Made by a program: the position numbers and the translations under genes. DNA of 64,000 nucleotides from Bacillota bacterium (lineage in GTDB: Bacteria; Bacillota; Clostridia; Oscillospirales; Ruminococcaceae). Where the stretch lies: assembly GCA_023457355.1 (NCBI GenBank), contig JAEWLW010000088.1:1-64000 (forward strand), read 5' to 3'. Shown piece by piece: positions 26,009-34,748 of this stretch. Every line of letters begins with the position of its first letter. The stretch's first letter is position 1. The notes under the pieces are model-generated. The model searched no databases. It was not told where the DNA came from and saw only the letters and a list, made by a program, of their open reading frames with translations.

Positions 26009-26049
26009 GCAAAAAGCGTTGCGCCCCGCTGACGCGGGACGTAACGCTT
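26009..26049 (-). terminator. terminator of the cysteine-rich small gene
   Basis: On the minus strand AAGCGTTACGTCCCGC pairs with GCGGGGCGCAACGCTT and runs into TTTGC; located 19 nt after the gene. Confidence 0.8.
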
Positions 26050-26067
26050 ATCATAAGCAGGATACAG

Positions 26068-26262
26068 TTAACAGCTTAGGGCGCAGCTGGCACAACCGTT
26101 GCAGACATCGGGATAAACCGGATAGCAAATGCGCTTGCGCGGCGGCTTGCAGCAGCAACAGCAGCACTCGCAGCAGCAGTGACCTTGTTTGTGCTCTTCA
26201 AAACAGGGCTTTTCCTGATAGCCACAGTTGCACCAGGGTGAACGGCAACAATATTCATGCAT
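26068..26262 (-). CDS. cysteine-rich small protein (19 Cys in 64 residues)
   Basis: The 64-residue product contains 19 cysteines, including a run CCC-E-CCCCCC at about residues 29-38, CxC near the N terminus and a C-terminal CNGCASCALSC. It has His, Lys and Arg but no signal peptide. Such composition points to metal or cluster binding (metallothionein-like) or a heavily crosslinked peptide. No family is recognised. The ATG at 26262 is preceded by AAGGAG 11 nt upstream; a nearer ATG in another frame makes only four codons. Its own terminator lies downstream, which supports a real gene. Confidence 0.6.
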   Translation of the reverse strand: MHEYCCRSPWCNCGYQEKPCFEEHKQGHCCCECCCCCCKPPRKRICYPVYPDVCNGCASCALSC

Positions 26263-26438
26263 AATGCATCGTACTCCTTATATATAAGTGGAATTTGTAT
26301 GGTAATTACAGGTACACTACATTGTATGCCTTTGAGCAAAATATGTTCTTTGCGGCTAAAGCAGATGCATTCATGCACCTTGAAAATGGTTAAAATGCAT
26401 GTTAATGAATATTTTTGCAATAAAATTTGCAAAAGCAC

Positions 26439-26466
26439 TTGATTTATGGTGAGATATGAGTATAAT
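26439..26466 (+). promoter_or_regulatory. promoter of the amino acid ABC operon
   Basis: TTGATT (26439-26444), 16-nt spacer, TATAAT (26461-26466), 58 nt before the binding-protein start. Confidence 0.75.
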
Positions 26467-26523
26467 ATACAAACAGAATCAATTTGATACGACAGACATA
26501 AAGAGAATTAGGAGGAAAACAAG

Positions 26524-27351
26524 ATGAAAAAGATTACTGCATTATTGCTTACCGCCATGATGCTGCTGGCGGTCACCGCGTGCGGCTCGGCTTCGAGCTC
26601 CGCCGCACCGTCGAGCTCCGCAACCCCCGCCCCTTCTGAAAGCGCCGCGCCCGCTATCCAGAGCGTCGCCGACCTCAACGGCAAGAAGATCGGCGTTCAG
26701 TTGGGTACCACCGGCGACATTTATGCTTCTGACATCGAAGGTGCGACTATCGAGCAGTACAACAAGGCTTTTGAGGCCGTACAGGCGCTTTCCCAGGGAA
26801 AAATTGATGCCGTCATCATCGACGACCAGGTTGCCAAGGCGCTGTCTGAAAATAATGACGCCGTCACCGTGCTTGACGAGCCGTTCACTGTTGAGGAATA
26901 TGCCATCTGCATCTCGAAGGATAAGAGCGACCTCACCACGGCCATGAACGCCGCCATCGCCGACCTGAAGGCCGACGGCACCCTGCAGGCCATTCTCGAT
27001 AAATATATCGGCCAGGTCGAAGGCGCTAAGGGCTACGAGTCCCCCGCCGACGCCGACCACTCCAAGGGCACCCTTGTCATGGCAACCAACGCCGAATTCC
27101 CGCCCTATGAGTACCACGAAGGCGACGCCATTGTCGGCGTTGACGCTGAGTTCGCAAAGGCTATCTGCGACAAGCTGGGCTACGAGCTCAAGATTGAGGA
27201 CATGGCGTTTGACGCCATTATCGCAGCTGTTCAGAGCGGAAAGGCCGACTTCGGCGCCGCAGGCATGACCATCACCGAGGACCGCCTCAAGACCATCGAT
27301 TTCACCGACAGCTACTGCACCGCTTCTCAGGTTGTTATCATCAAGAAGTAA
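26524..27351 (+). CDS. polar amino acid ABC transporter substrate-binding lipoprotein
   Basis: A 275-residue periplasmic-binding protein of the SBP_bac_3 family. The lipoprotein signal MKKITALLLTAMMLLAVTACGSAS (lipobox VTAC) is followed by a Ser/Ala/Pro linker. The binding domain appears in the order LNGKKIGVQLGTTGDIYAS, then KGTLVMATNAEFPPYEYHEGDAIVGVDAEFAKAI, a circularly arranged version in which the usual start of the domain lies at about residue 180. It captures glutamine, cystine or a similar amino acid for the permease and ATPase just downstream. A hairpin terminator after it should raise its level over theirs. Confidence 0.92.
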   Translation: MKKITALLLTAMMLLAVTACGSASSSAAPSSSATPAPSESAAPAIQSVADLNGKKIGVQLGTTGDIYASDIEGATIEQYNKAFEAVQALSQGKIDAVIIDDQVAKALSENNDAVTVLDEPFTVEEYAICISKDKSDLTTAMNAAIADLKADGTLQAILDKYIGQVEGAKGYESPADADHSKGTLVMATNAEFPPYEYHEGDAIVGVDAEFAKAICDKLGYELKIEDMAFDAIIAAVQSGKADFGAAGMTITEDRLKTIDFTDSYCTASQVVIIKK

Positions 27352-27383
27352 GTTGCAAAAAAGGAAAATTTATTGTATGCTTT

Positions 27384-27408
27384 AGGGGTTCTTTTTAGAA
27401 CCCCTTTT
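27384..27408 (+). terminator. intercistronic terminator after the binding-protein gene
   Basis: AGGGGTTCT-TTTT-AGAACCCCT then TTTGTG. It lies inside the operon and probably lets only part of transcription reach the permease gene. Confidence 0.8.
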
Positions 27409-27472
27409 GTGTTATACTAATGTTCGATTAACATATATCTTCACTGGGATAAAAGAAATGTCAAAGGTGTGA

Positions 27473-28168
27473 ATGGCTTTGAGCTTCTCCGAAAAATTAT
27501 ATCTGAACTTCATAAAGGATGATCGGTGGAAATACCTGGCGACCGGCCTGCAAAACACGATTATCATTGCGCTTTTTGCGGTGCTTATTGGTGTCGCCAT
27601 CGGTTTTTTGATCGCTATGGTGCGCACCACACACGACAAAACCGGCAGGCTCAAAGTACTCAACTGGTTTGCCAAGCTGTACCTCACTGTTATAAGAGGT
27701 ACCCCCGCGCTGATTCAGCTCATGATCATTTACTACGTGGTGTTCGCCTCAGTCGACGTGAATAAAACGCTGGTGGCCAGCATTGCGTTCGGCCTGAATT
27801 CCGGCGCCTATGTCGCCGAGATTTTCAGAAGCGGCATCATGAGCATTGACCGCGGCCAGCTGGAAGCGGGCCGCAGCCTGGGGCTTAATTACAATACCAC
27901 CATGTGGCTGGTCATCATGCCGCAGGCCATCAAAAATATTCTGCCGGCGCTGGGCAACGAATTCATCGTTTTGCTTAAAGAAACCTCCATCTCCGGTTAT
28001 ATCGCAATCCAGGACTTAACAAAGGGCGGCGATATCATCCGCAGCCGTACATATGAGGCACTCCTGCCGCTTATTGCGGTAGCGCTCATTTACCTTGTTA
28101 TGGTCATAGGCCTTGAAAAACTTGTGGGCCTGCTGGAAAGGAGGCTTTCAAGAAGTGATTACCGTTAA
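27473..28168 (+). CDS. polar amino acid ABC transporter permease (HisM/GlnP family)
   Basis: A 231-residue membrane subunit with about five helices. After the N-terminal LATGLQNTIIIALFAVLIG segment it carries the TVIRGTPALIQLMIIYY motif and the cytoplasmic EAA loop EAGRSLGLNYNTTMWLVIMPQAIKNILPALGNEF that docks on the ATPase. A single permease gene implies a homodimeric channel. The site AAAGGTGTGA precedes the ATG. It overlaps the ATPase gene by 14 nt. Confidence 0.95.
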   Translation: MALSFSEKLYLNFIKDDRWKYLATGLQNTIIIALFAVLIGVAIGFLIAMVRTTHDKTGRLKVLNWFAKLYLTVIRGTPALIQLMIIYYVVFASVDVNKTLVASIAFGLNSGAYVAEIFRSGIMSIDRGQLEAGRSLGLNYNTTMWLVIMPQAIKNILPALGNEFIVLLKETSISGYIAIQDLTKGGDIIRSRTYEALLPLIAVALIYLVMVIGLEKLVGLLERRLSRSDYR

Positions 28169-28877
28169 AGCGCTTGATAAATATTTTGGTGAAAAGCATG
28201 TTTTAAAAGAGTTGAACGAAACGATTCAAAAGGGCGAAAAGGTCGTTATAGTCGGCCCTTCGGGCTCGGGAAAGAGCACATTCCTGCGCTGTTTAAACCT
28301 TTTGGAGACGCCAACCTCCGGCGAAATCTGGTTTGAAGGCACCAACATCACCGACCCCCATTGCGATATTGACGCATTGCGCAGGCGCATGGGCATGGTG
28401 TTCCAGCACTTTAACTTGTTTCCGCACCTGAGCATTGTACAAAACATTACGCTGGCACCTGTCCGGCTCAAGCTGCAAACACCGCAGGAAGCTGAACAGG
28501 CTGCCATTGCGCTGCTGGAGCGCGTCGGTCTGGCGGAAAAAGCATACGCTTATCCTGCACAGCTTTCGGGTGGACAAAAGCAGCGCGTTGCCATCGTGCG
28601 GGCACTGGCTATGAAGCCAGACGTCATGCTGTTTGATGAACCGACCTCGGCACTTGACCCCGAAATGGTAGGCGAGGTTCTGGAAGTTATGAAAGAGCTC
28701 GCGCTGGAAGGCATGACCATGGTGGTGGTCACCCACGAGATGGGCTTTGCCCGTGAAGTGGGCACCCGCGTGCTGTTTATGGACGAGGGGCGCATTCTGG
28801 AGCAGAATACCCCCGCCGAGTTTTTTGCACATCCTCAGAATTTACGCCTCAAAGATTTTCTTTCAAAGGTGCTCTAA
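28155..28877 (+). CDS. polar amino acid ABC transporter ATP-binding protein (GlnQ-like)
   Basis: A 240-residue ATPase with Walker A GPSGSGKST, Q-loop MVFQHFNLFPH, signature LSGGQKQRVAI, Walker B VMLFDEPTSALDP and the switch His in VVVTHEMGFA. The start is the GTG at 28155, 10 nt after AAAGGAGG. This gives the standard family length and a 14-nt overlap with the permease gene, so the two are translated together. Confidence 0.96.
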   Translation: MITVKALDKYFGEKHVLKELNETIQKGEKVVIVGPSGSGKSTFLRCLNLLETPTSGEIWFEGTNITDPHCDIDALRRRMGMVFQHFNLFPHLSIVQNITLAPVRLKLQTPQEAEQAAIALLERVGLAEKAYAYPAQLSGGQKQRVAIVRALAMKPDVMLFDEPTSALDPEMVGEVLEVMKELALEGMTMVVVTHEMGFAREVGTRVLFMDEGRILEQNTPAEFFAHPQNLRLKDFLSKVL

Positions 28878-28886
28878 GCAAAATAA

Positions 28887-28930
28887 AAGTAGCGCATGCC
28901 ATGACCTTTTACGGCGTGCGCTGCTTTTTT
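28887..28930 (+). terminator. terminator of the amino acid ABC operon
   Basis: AGTAGCGCATGCC pairs with GGCGTGCGCTGCT and ends in a T tract. Confidence 0.82.
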
Positions 28931-28969
28931 CTGCGCGGATTCCCACTGCAATTTCAATCGGGACGTAAG

Positions 28970-29680
28970 CTATTGCTCTTTTGTGTAGCCAATGGGCATC
29001 TGCACAAGCTGACCCGGAACATTGGCGGATAATGCGTTAATCTTAAGCGTAATCTCGCTGGCCTGTTCGTCGGTAATGGATTGCGTCATTCCCATCAGTG
29101 CGCCGCCATTTAAAAAGAACCGCACAGTTTGCCCCGACCGTTCATATTCCCAGCATGGCCGCGTCTCGTCCAGAAATGTGCCCGAGCCTTCGCCCACATA
29201 GCGCAGCGCAGAAAAATCGGTATCAAAGCTGTTGGCGCTCTGCTCCGGTTCAATCTGCTGATAGCTTCGCTGCGCATCATTTATTTGATAGACATTGCCA
29301 TCAAAGACCAGCGTCCGGATCGTAACAAGTGCGCCCGAAAGATCACTGGAAACGCTGATGGATGAATTGCCGTCCTCGACCGCAATGAGCATGCCGTTTT
29401 CAAGCTGCATGCCCTCCATCTCGATAACGGCGTTACAGTCGATATAATAAGTCCCGCCCCTGAGAATATCGGCATACCGCTCGGCCGAATTTGCCAGCGT
29501 CTGGGAAGTCGCCTCGCCGCTCGAAACCGGCACGGGTTCCGATAGGGCGGGCACCTGGCTCTGGCTGCTTGATTCGGCTTTCGGCGCAGCCGATGAGGAA
29601 AGCCCGAGATCCCGCTCGCTGCACGCTGTAAATATAGATGCCAACAATACCAGCAGTAATATGAGCTTGATCCGTTTCAT
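28970..29680 (-). CDS. lipoprotein of unknown function
   Basis: A 236-residue surface lipoprotein: MKRIKLILLLVLLASIFTACS with lipobox FTAC, a Ser/Pro-rich linker to about residue 60, then a domain beginning ILRGGTYYIDCNAVIEMEGMQLENGMLIAVEDGNSSISVSSDL. The beta-strand pattern and lengths resemble LolA/LppX-type folds that hold a lipid, but that is only an impression. The ATG follows AGAGGGGG and a promoter lies at 29725-29753. It stands alone, convergent with the ABC operon. Confidence 0.7.
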   Translation of the reverse strand: MKRIKLILLLVLLASIFTACSERDLGLSSSAAPKAESSSQSQVPALSEPVPVSSGEATSQTLANSAERYADILRGGTYYIDCNAVIEMEGMQLENGMLIAVEDGNSSISVSSDLSGALVTIRTLVFDGNVYQINDAQRSYQQIEPEQSANSFDTDFSALRYVGEGSGTFLDETRPCWEYERSGQTVRFFLNGGALMGMTQSITDEQASEITLKINALSANVPGQLVQMPIGYTKEQ

Positions 29681-29724
29681 CGTTTGCCCCCTCTTAAATT
29701 GGTGCCAGGACCCGACTTCCGAAC

Positions 29725-29753
29725 GGTATAGATAACACGCCCGGCTCCAGCAA
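29725..29753 (-). promoter_or_regulatory. promoter of the 236-aa lipoprotein gene
   Basis: Minus strand TTGCTG (29748-29753), 17-nt spacer, TATACC (29725-29730). Confidence 0.55.
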
Positions 29754-29887
29754 CTGCCGTTTAAGGCGGTTCTTTTAATACCGCGCTGCTTTGGGGCTAA
29801 TTATAACACAGGCGTTATGGCATTTCAATTTTGTTCAGGAATAAAACGCCCTGTTTCCAAGTATAAAGGCGGCGTTTAACAAAACAC

Positions 29888-30346
29888 CGCCTCAGGCTGT
29901 CAATAAGCGACAGGGGTTTAGCAATTCGCATAAAACAAATCCCGCTCATCACGACATGGGAGAATCCCCGGCAAGGGTTCTCCCCGTAAAAAAGTTCACT
30001 GGACTGGTTTTGCGCCCTCTGCCGCGCTTCTTGCAGAATTAGGGCACTTTGGGGCGCTGCCCGGACCGCTCGCATATAGATGCGCTCTCGCGGCAGTTTA
30101 GCTCCGCTTATCACAGCGGGCGGCATAAATGCCCGCTGCGGCTCCACCAAGGCCCTGCAAGCTTTTGGTTACGACAGTATGGGACGCGTTATGCGTTTTT
30201 TACGCATAACACACACAGCATAGCCGGGCTTATTTTCAATTAAGCGCCTAGGCGGTTTAATTGAAACTGCAGACCAAAAAGCTTGACCAAAATTTTTAGT
30301 TTGTGCAACTTTTTCTTTGAAATCGATTCTTTGGCAATCTGAGGCG
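29888..30346 (-). repeat. dispersed hairpin-rich repeat, copy 2 (full length, inverted relative to copy 1)
   Basis: Read on the minus strand this 459-nt stretch follows copy 1 (7896-8372) almost base for base over roughly 400 nt, with the same series of hairpins. Its ends are CGCCTCAG (29888-29895) and CTGAGGCG (30339-30346). Outside them the same ten bases TTAACAAAAC occur directly repeated at 29876-29885 and 30351-30360, like a target duplication. There is no coding capacity. It separates the 236-aa lipoprotein gene from coaBC; the remaining flanks (29754-29875, 30361-30395) hold nothing I recognise. Confidence 0.8.
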
Positions 30347-30395
30347 TCGCTTAACAAAACCTCGTCCTTAAATCATCGCCCTGATAACAAGCTTT

Positions 30396-31589
30396 TTATT
30401 TCTTGCGCAATAAAATTTCGTCCAGCAGCCGATTGGCCGCCTCATCTTTGGTCAGCATGGGCAGCGCCATTTCACTTTCCGGCGTGATGAGCGTCAGCAG
30501 ATTTGTGTCACCGGCAAAGCCGGCCCCCATCTCTTTAAGATTGTTGGCCGCAATCATATCAAGGTTTTTCCCTTGCAGCTTTTTGCGGGAATTTTCGACC
30601 ATATTCTGCGTCTCCATAGAAAATCCGCAGAGAAACTGCCCGGGCTTTTTGTGTTCACCCAGATATTTTAAAATATCGGCGGTGCGCTCCAGCGGCAGCT
30701 CCAGATCATCATCCTTCTTTTTAATTTTTTCATCGGCACAAACCGCAGGGCGGTAGTCCGCCACCGCTGCTGCCTTGATAATAATATCCATCCCCCCGCT
30801 GCGCGCCGTAACCGCTTTGAACATTTCCGCCGCGCTAACAACGCCGACCGTTTCAACGTAGGCGGGTGGCGTCAACGCTGTTTTGCCGCTGACCAACGTC
30901 ACCGCAGCGCCACGCGCACTGGCTGCGCGGGCGATCGCATAGCCCATCTTGCCCGAGGAATGGTTGGTAATAAACCGAACCGGGTCCAGTGCTTCCCGCG
31001 TTGCGCCCGCTGTGATGAGCACGCGAAGACCGGCCATATCCTTTTTGTGCGCAGCGATGTGCAACACGCTTTCCAGCATCTGCTCAGGCTCCGGGCACTT
31101 GCCCGCCCCAACATCGCCGCAGGCCAGGCGGCCGAACCCAGTCTCCAAAACCTCCCAGCCATAACGGGTCAACAGTTTCAGATTATCCTGTGTCACAGGG
31201 TTTTCATACATGGCGGTGTTCATTGCCGGTGCAATAATCTTAGCGCAACGACAGGCCAGCACGGTAGTGGTCAACATATCATCCGCCAGGCCGTGCGCTA
31301 GCTTGGCGATGACATTTGCCGTTGCGGGCGCCACAATGCAAACATCGGCCCGCTTGGCAAGGGAAACATGCTCAACCTTATACTCAAAATTGCGGTCAAA
31401 GGTATCTACGATACAGCGGTTATTTGTCAGCGCTTCAAAAGTCATGGGCGCAATAAACTGCGCGGCGTTTTTCGTCATCAGCACATGCACATCGGCCTGC
31501 TGCTTGACAAGCAACGACGCCAGTGACGCCGCCTTATAAGCGGCAATGCTGCCCGAAACACCCAGCAAAACGGTTTTATTTTTTAGCAT
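30396..31589 (-). CDS. coaBC: bifunctional phosphopantothenoylcysteine decarboxylase / phosphopantothenate-cysteine ligase
   Basis: A 397-residue fused enzyme for two steps of coenzyme A synthesis. The N-terminal FMN-dependent CoaC domain has GVSGSIAAYKAA, the active His region (EHVSLAKRADVCIVAPATANVIAKLAHGLADDMLT) and PAMNTAMYENP. The C-terminal CoaB domain has ITAGATREALDPVRFITNHSSGKMGYAIA and the KIKKKDDDLELPLERTADIL block. The start at 31589 has GAGGGT 6 nt upstream; the ORF extension to 31649 has no site. It is divergent from panT-coaX, grouping CoA genes. Confidence 0.97.
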   Translation of the reverse strand: MLKNKTVLLGVSGSIAAYKAASLASLLVKQQADVHVLMTKNAAQFIAPMTFEALTNNRCIVDTFDRNFEYKVEHVSLAKRADVCIVAPATANVIAKLAHGLADDMLTTTVLACRCAKIIAPAMNTAMYENPVTQDNLKLLTRYGWEVLETGFGRLACGDVGAGKCPEPEQMLESVLHIAAHKKDMAGLRVLITAGATREALDPVRFITNHSSGKMGYAIARAASARGAAVTLVSGKTALTPPAYVETVGVVSAAEMFKAVTARSGGMDIIIKAAAVADYRPAVCADEKIKKKDDDLELPLERTADILKYLGEHKKPGQFLCGFSMETQNMVENSRKKLQGKNLDMIAANNLKEMGAGFAGDTNLLTLITPESEMALPMLTKDEAANRLLDEILLRKK

Positions 31590-31858
31590 ATGGTACCCTC
31601 GCCTTCCAATTTGCGGTCGTTTGTCCAAAAATATTGTGTTTACGCGCAACAGGCGTTATAATAATTAATAACCGACGCCGGCAACACGATTTTTTTCATT
31701 CTATCACCGGATATCCCATTTGGCAAGGCGTTTAATCCACGCCGCCGCGCCGAAGGGTAAATCCGCCCTGAGGAGTGATTGAATATGATGCACAGGCCCG
31801 GTAAATAATTGCGCTGTATCTCCTTTTAATCAGAGAACAGCAGCAGGAGGAATTGACT

Positions 31859-32512
31859 ATGCAAGAAACCCGTACAAACCGCGGCCCCAATCTCCGCCAT
31901 CTGACGCTTTTGGCCCTTTTTTCCGCCATCATTGTCGTGATGGCCAATGTGCCCTTTCTGGGGTACATTCCGCTCGGTTTTATGAACGCAACCACCATCC
32001 ATATCCCTGTTATCATCGGGGCGTGCCTGTTGGGGCCAAAATCCGGCGCCTTTTTAGGCGGTGTATTCGGGCTGACCAGCCTGATTAACAACACGCTCAA
32101 ACCGCTGGTGACGTCGTTTGTCTTCACACCGTTTTACAGCCTTGATCCCCGCTTCTCCGGCGGGCTTCGCAGCCTTGTGATCTGCTTTGTTCCGAGAATT
32201 TTAATCGGAGTAGTAGCCGGGCTGCTTTTTAATTGGCTAAAAAGCCGTACCGGGCCCGTTCTGGCCTGCGGTACAGCCGGTTTTCTCGGTTCCATGACCA
32301 ATACGGTTTTTGTTTTGGGCGGTATTTATCTCTTATATGGCGCAAGCTACGCCGAGGCACGCAGCATTGGCTTTGAGGCGCTGTTCGGCATCATTATGGG
32401 CATCGTGGGTGTCAACGGTGTGCCCGAGGCAATTTTGGCCGCCTTTTTAACCGCTGTAATCTGCCCGCCGCTTTACAAGGTTCTGCATCACCGCAAGCTT
32501 GGAAAGGAGTAA
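31859..32512 (+). CDS. ECF transporter S component, probably for pantothenate
   Basis: A 217-residue membrane protein with about six helices. LALFSAIIVVMANVPFLGYIPLGFMNATTIHIPVIIGACLLGPKSGAFLGGVFGLTSLI is the typical S-component opening, with the small-residue motif in helix 1 that contacts the shared EcfT. It binds a vitamin for an energy-coupling factor importer whose EcfA/T parts are not in this window. Pantothenate is inferred because coaX follows 9 nt later and coaBC is divergent. The ATG at 31859 follows AGGAGG. Confidence 0.85.
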   Translation: MQETRTNRGPNLRHLTLLALFSAIIVVMANVPFLGYIPLGFMNATTIHIPVIIGACLLGPKSGAFLGGVFGLTSLINNTLKPLVTSFVFTPFYSLDPRFSGGLRSLVICFVPRILIGVVAGLLFNWLKSRTGPVLACGTAGFLGSMTNTVFVLGGIYLLYGASYAEARSIGFEALFGIIMGIVGVNGVPEAILAAFLTAVICPPLYKVLHHRKLGKE

Positions 32513-32521
32513 CCGCACCGC

Positions 32522-33313
32522 ATGATTATCGCTATCGATATCGGAAACACCAACGTCGTAATTGGCGGTATGCAGGACGAAAATGTGCTTTTCACCGCAC
32601 GGCTGCGGACCGACCCGGATAAAACCGACTATGAATATGCTTCGCTTTTGATGGAGCTTTTTGCACTTCACAAGGTTCATCCCGCCGATATCGAAGGCGC
32701 GATTATCTCATCGGTGGTGCCGCCGTTAAGCGCCGCCATGCAAAATGCCGTGGAAAAAATTACAGGCAAGCGCCCGCTTTTAGTCGGCGCGGGTGTCAAA
32801 ACCGGTTTGAACATACTCACCGACAACCCGGCGCGGGTGGGCAGCGATCTTGTTGTTGGGGCCGTCGCTGCGCTGGAGCGTTACCCAAAGCCGATTCTGG
32901 TATTTGACCTTGGCACCGCAACCACCCTTGTTGTATTGGATAAAAAGGGCGATTATATCGGCTACATGATTATCCCGGGGCTGCGCAGCTCGGTTCAGGC
33001 ACTGGGCTCAGGCACCTCCCAGCTGCCCCATATCAGCCTAGAAGCGCCTGATGCGTTGTTGGGCAAAAACACCATGGACGCCATGCGCGCCGGCGCCATC
33101 TACGGTAACGCCGCCATGATCGATGGGCTGATAGACCGGGTGGAAAAAAATGTTCTCGGTTGCGCGGCAACGGTGGTGGCCACCGGCGGTCTGACAGGCT
33201 GTGTTGCCCCGCTTTGCCAGCACGAAATTATTTGTGACGGCGATTTGATTTTGCGTGGGCTCTATCTGCTGTATCAAAAGAATGCCCCCAAATCGCGGAT
33301 AAAACCGCATTAG
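32522..33313 (+). CDS. coaX: type III pantothenate kinase
   Basis: A 263-residue ASKHA-fold kinase that starts CoA synthesis from pantothenate and is not feedback inhibited by CoA. Motifs are DIGNTNVVIGG (phosphate loop), NPARVGSDLVVGAVAAL, VFDLGTATTLVVLDKKGDYIGYMIIPGL and the TGGLTG near the end. The gene is coupled to the ECF S component upstream. A bidirectional terminator follows. Confidence 0.97.
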   Translation: MIIAIDIGNTNVVIGGMQDENVLFTARLRTDPDKTDYEYASLLMELFALHKVHPADIEGAIISSVVPPLSAAMQNAVEKITGKRPLLVGAGVKTGLNILTDNPARVGSDLVVGAVAALERYPKPILVFDLGTATTLVVLDKKGDYIGYMIIPGLRSSVQALGSGTSQLPHISLEAPDALLGKNTMDAMRAGAIYGNAAMIDGLIDRVEKNVLGCAATVVATGGLTGCVAPLCQHEIICDGDLILRGLYLLYQKNAPKSRIKPH

Positions 33314-33320
33314 TGCGATA

Positions 33321-33354
33321 AAACAGCGGATGGCATGCGCCATCCGCTGTTTTA
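33321..33354. terminator. bidirectional terminator after coaX
   Basis: CAGCGGATGGC and GCCATCCGCTG flanked by A- and T-rich runs between convergent genes. Confidence 0.85.
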
Positions 33355-33693
33355 TATGCTGATGCGATACAGCCACAGGTGCATCACGCTCACGATGCAA
33401 TATGCCGCTATCAACACCTCCAGCACGCGGGCTGAAAGCTTAAGGTGCCGGGCGTCCGCCTCCCGCAGCCGACAGTCCAGATAGACCAGAAACACCGCCG
33501 GCAGCAGAATCTTAAGCAGCAGCGGGGCCCAATCGCTTTGCATGGCCAACGCCATCACGGGGTTCATCTCGCGGAATTTGCCGGTCTGCAACAGGAATTT
33601 CGTTACAACCATATCCAAAATGTTTAAAGCATATAACAGCAACATGCGCATTCGCAACGCATTGCTGCTGCAACGTCGCAGGAAAGGGGGCAT
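33352..33693 (-). CDS. small membrane protein, DUF5658-like
   Basis: A 113-residue protein with about three membrane helices. The stretch LLLYALNILDMVVTKFLLQTGKFREMNPVMALAM carries the ALNxxDxxxT...EMNPxM pattern of DUF5658 proteins, whose function is unknown. The ATG at 33693 follows TAGGAGGACATAAA; the much longer ORF upstream (to 33822) overlaps the divergent vanY promoter and lacks a site. Single gene. Confidence 0.75.
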   Translation of the reverse strand: MPPFLRRCSSNALRMRMLLLYALNILDMVVTKFLLQTGKFREMNPVMALAMQSDWAPLLLKILLPAVFLVYLDCRLREADARHLKLSARVLEVLIAAYCIVSVMHLWLYRISI

Positions 33694-33815
33694 TTTATGT
33701 CCTCCTAGACTTTTTTTATAGCTTTTCCAAGTAAAAATTGAATATTCCTTGCTAAACACGGTGTTCTGTGAGAAAATAAATCCGTTAGACACACAAAAGA
33801 AAAGGAGTCTTATCA

Positions 33816-34586
33816 TTGTCACGATATATTTTGATCGCTTTCTGCGTCGGACTGTTGCTGCTTTTCGGCTGTAGAAGAGCGGCCACCGACCTCATTCCAG
33901 GCGCGTCTTCTACGGGAGTTGCCCAACCGGCTGAATCGTCAAAACCGCAGCTGCCCGCTTCGTCGTCTGAAGCACCGGTGGTTTCGTCATCTTCGTCAGC
34001 GCCGGTTGCCGAACCGGATGACTGGCGGCTGATTCTGGTTAATTACGAACACCCCATTCCGGACGATTGGACGGTTGATCTGGCCATGACCCGTTACGGC
34101 TACAAGGTGGATGCACGCATCACCGACGCTGTTGACGAACTTATAACCGCCGCCGCAAACGATGGGGTTTCGCTGATAATATGCTATGGTTACCGCACCA
34201 TTGAGCAATCGCAACAGCTGTTTGAAAAGCAGATTAACAAGCAGCTTGCGCTCGGGCTGTCCCAGGAGGAAGCCGTCATTGAAGCCCGGCGCTGGGTGGC
34301 ACCGCCCGGAACCAGCGAACACCACACCGGCCTGGCGCTGGATATTGTCACACCGGCTCACCAGGTATTAAACCACGCTTTTGCCGCCACCGATGCTGGC
34401 CAATGGCTGGCCGCCCACAGTTGGGAGCATGGCTTTGTGATCCGTTACCCCGAGGATAAACAGGATATCACCGGCATCACCTACGAACCGTGGCACGTAC
34501 GTTATGTCGGCATAGAACACGCCGCCGCAATGCACGCCAACAACGAATGCCTTGAAGAGTATGTTGCGCAGATAAGCAAAAACTGA
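33816..34586 (+). CDS. D-alanyl-D-alanine carboxypeptidase, VanY/M15B family
   Basis: A 256-residue exported metallopeptidase that trims D-Ala from peptidoglycan stem peptides. The N terminus ILIAFCVGLLLLFGCRR is a lipoprotein-type signal (lipobox LFGC), then a Ser/Pro linker, then the catalytic domain with GYRTIEQSQQLF, the zinc motif SEHHTGLALDI and the second His motif EPWHVRYVG. The start codon is TTG at 33816, with AAGGAG 8 nt before. No other vancomycin-type genes are nearby, so ordinary wall maturation is more likely than resistance. Confidence 0.93.
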   Translation: MSRYILIAFCVGLLLLFGCRRAATDLIPGASSTGVAQPAESSKPQLPASSSEAPVVSSSSSAPVAEPDDWRLILVNYEHPIPDDWTVDLAMTRYGYKVDARITDAVDELITAAANDGVSLIICYGYRTIEQSQQLFEKQINKQLALGLSQEEAVIEARRWVAPPGTSEHHTGLALDIVTPAHQVLNHAFAATDAGQWLAAHSWEHGFVIRYPEDKQDITGITYEPWHVRYVGIEHAAAMHANNECLEEYVAQISKN

Positions 34587-34748
34587 GCGCGTTACCGGCC
34601 AGCTTGTTCGCCGGCGCACCCGTCATTGACAGCGTGCCAAAAGTTTCATAATTTGCCGCTCGTGAATATTTGCGCCTAAAATTCAAAAAATCAGGATGTC
34701 TGCCTTAAAAAAGATCCGCAGCAGGCTCCGCACCTGAGGGGTACGCAT

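Noticed and set aside
26076..26438. A longer open frame (120 codons) overlapping the cysteine-rich gene in another frame
   Set aside because: Its start is far from any ribosome binding site and the product is a low-complexity Ala/Ser string; the Cys-rich frame has the better start.
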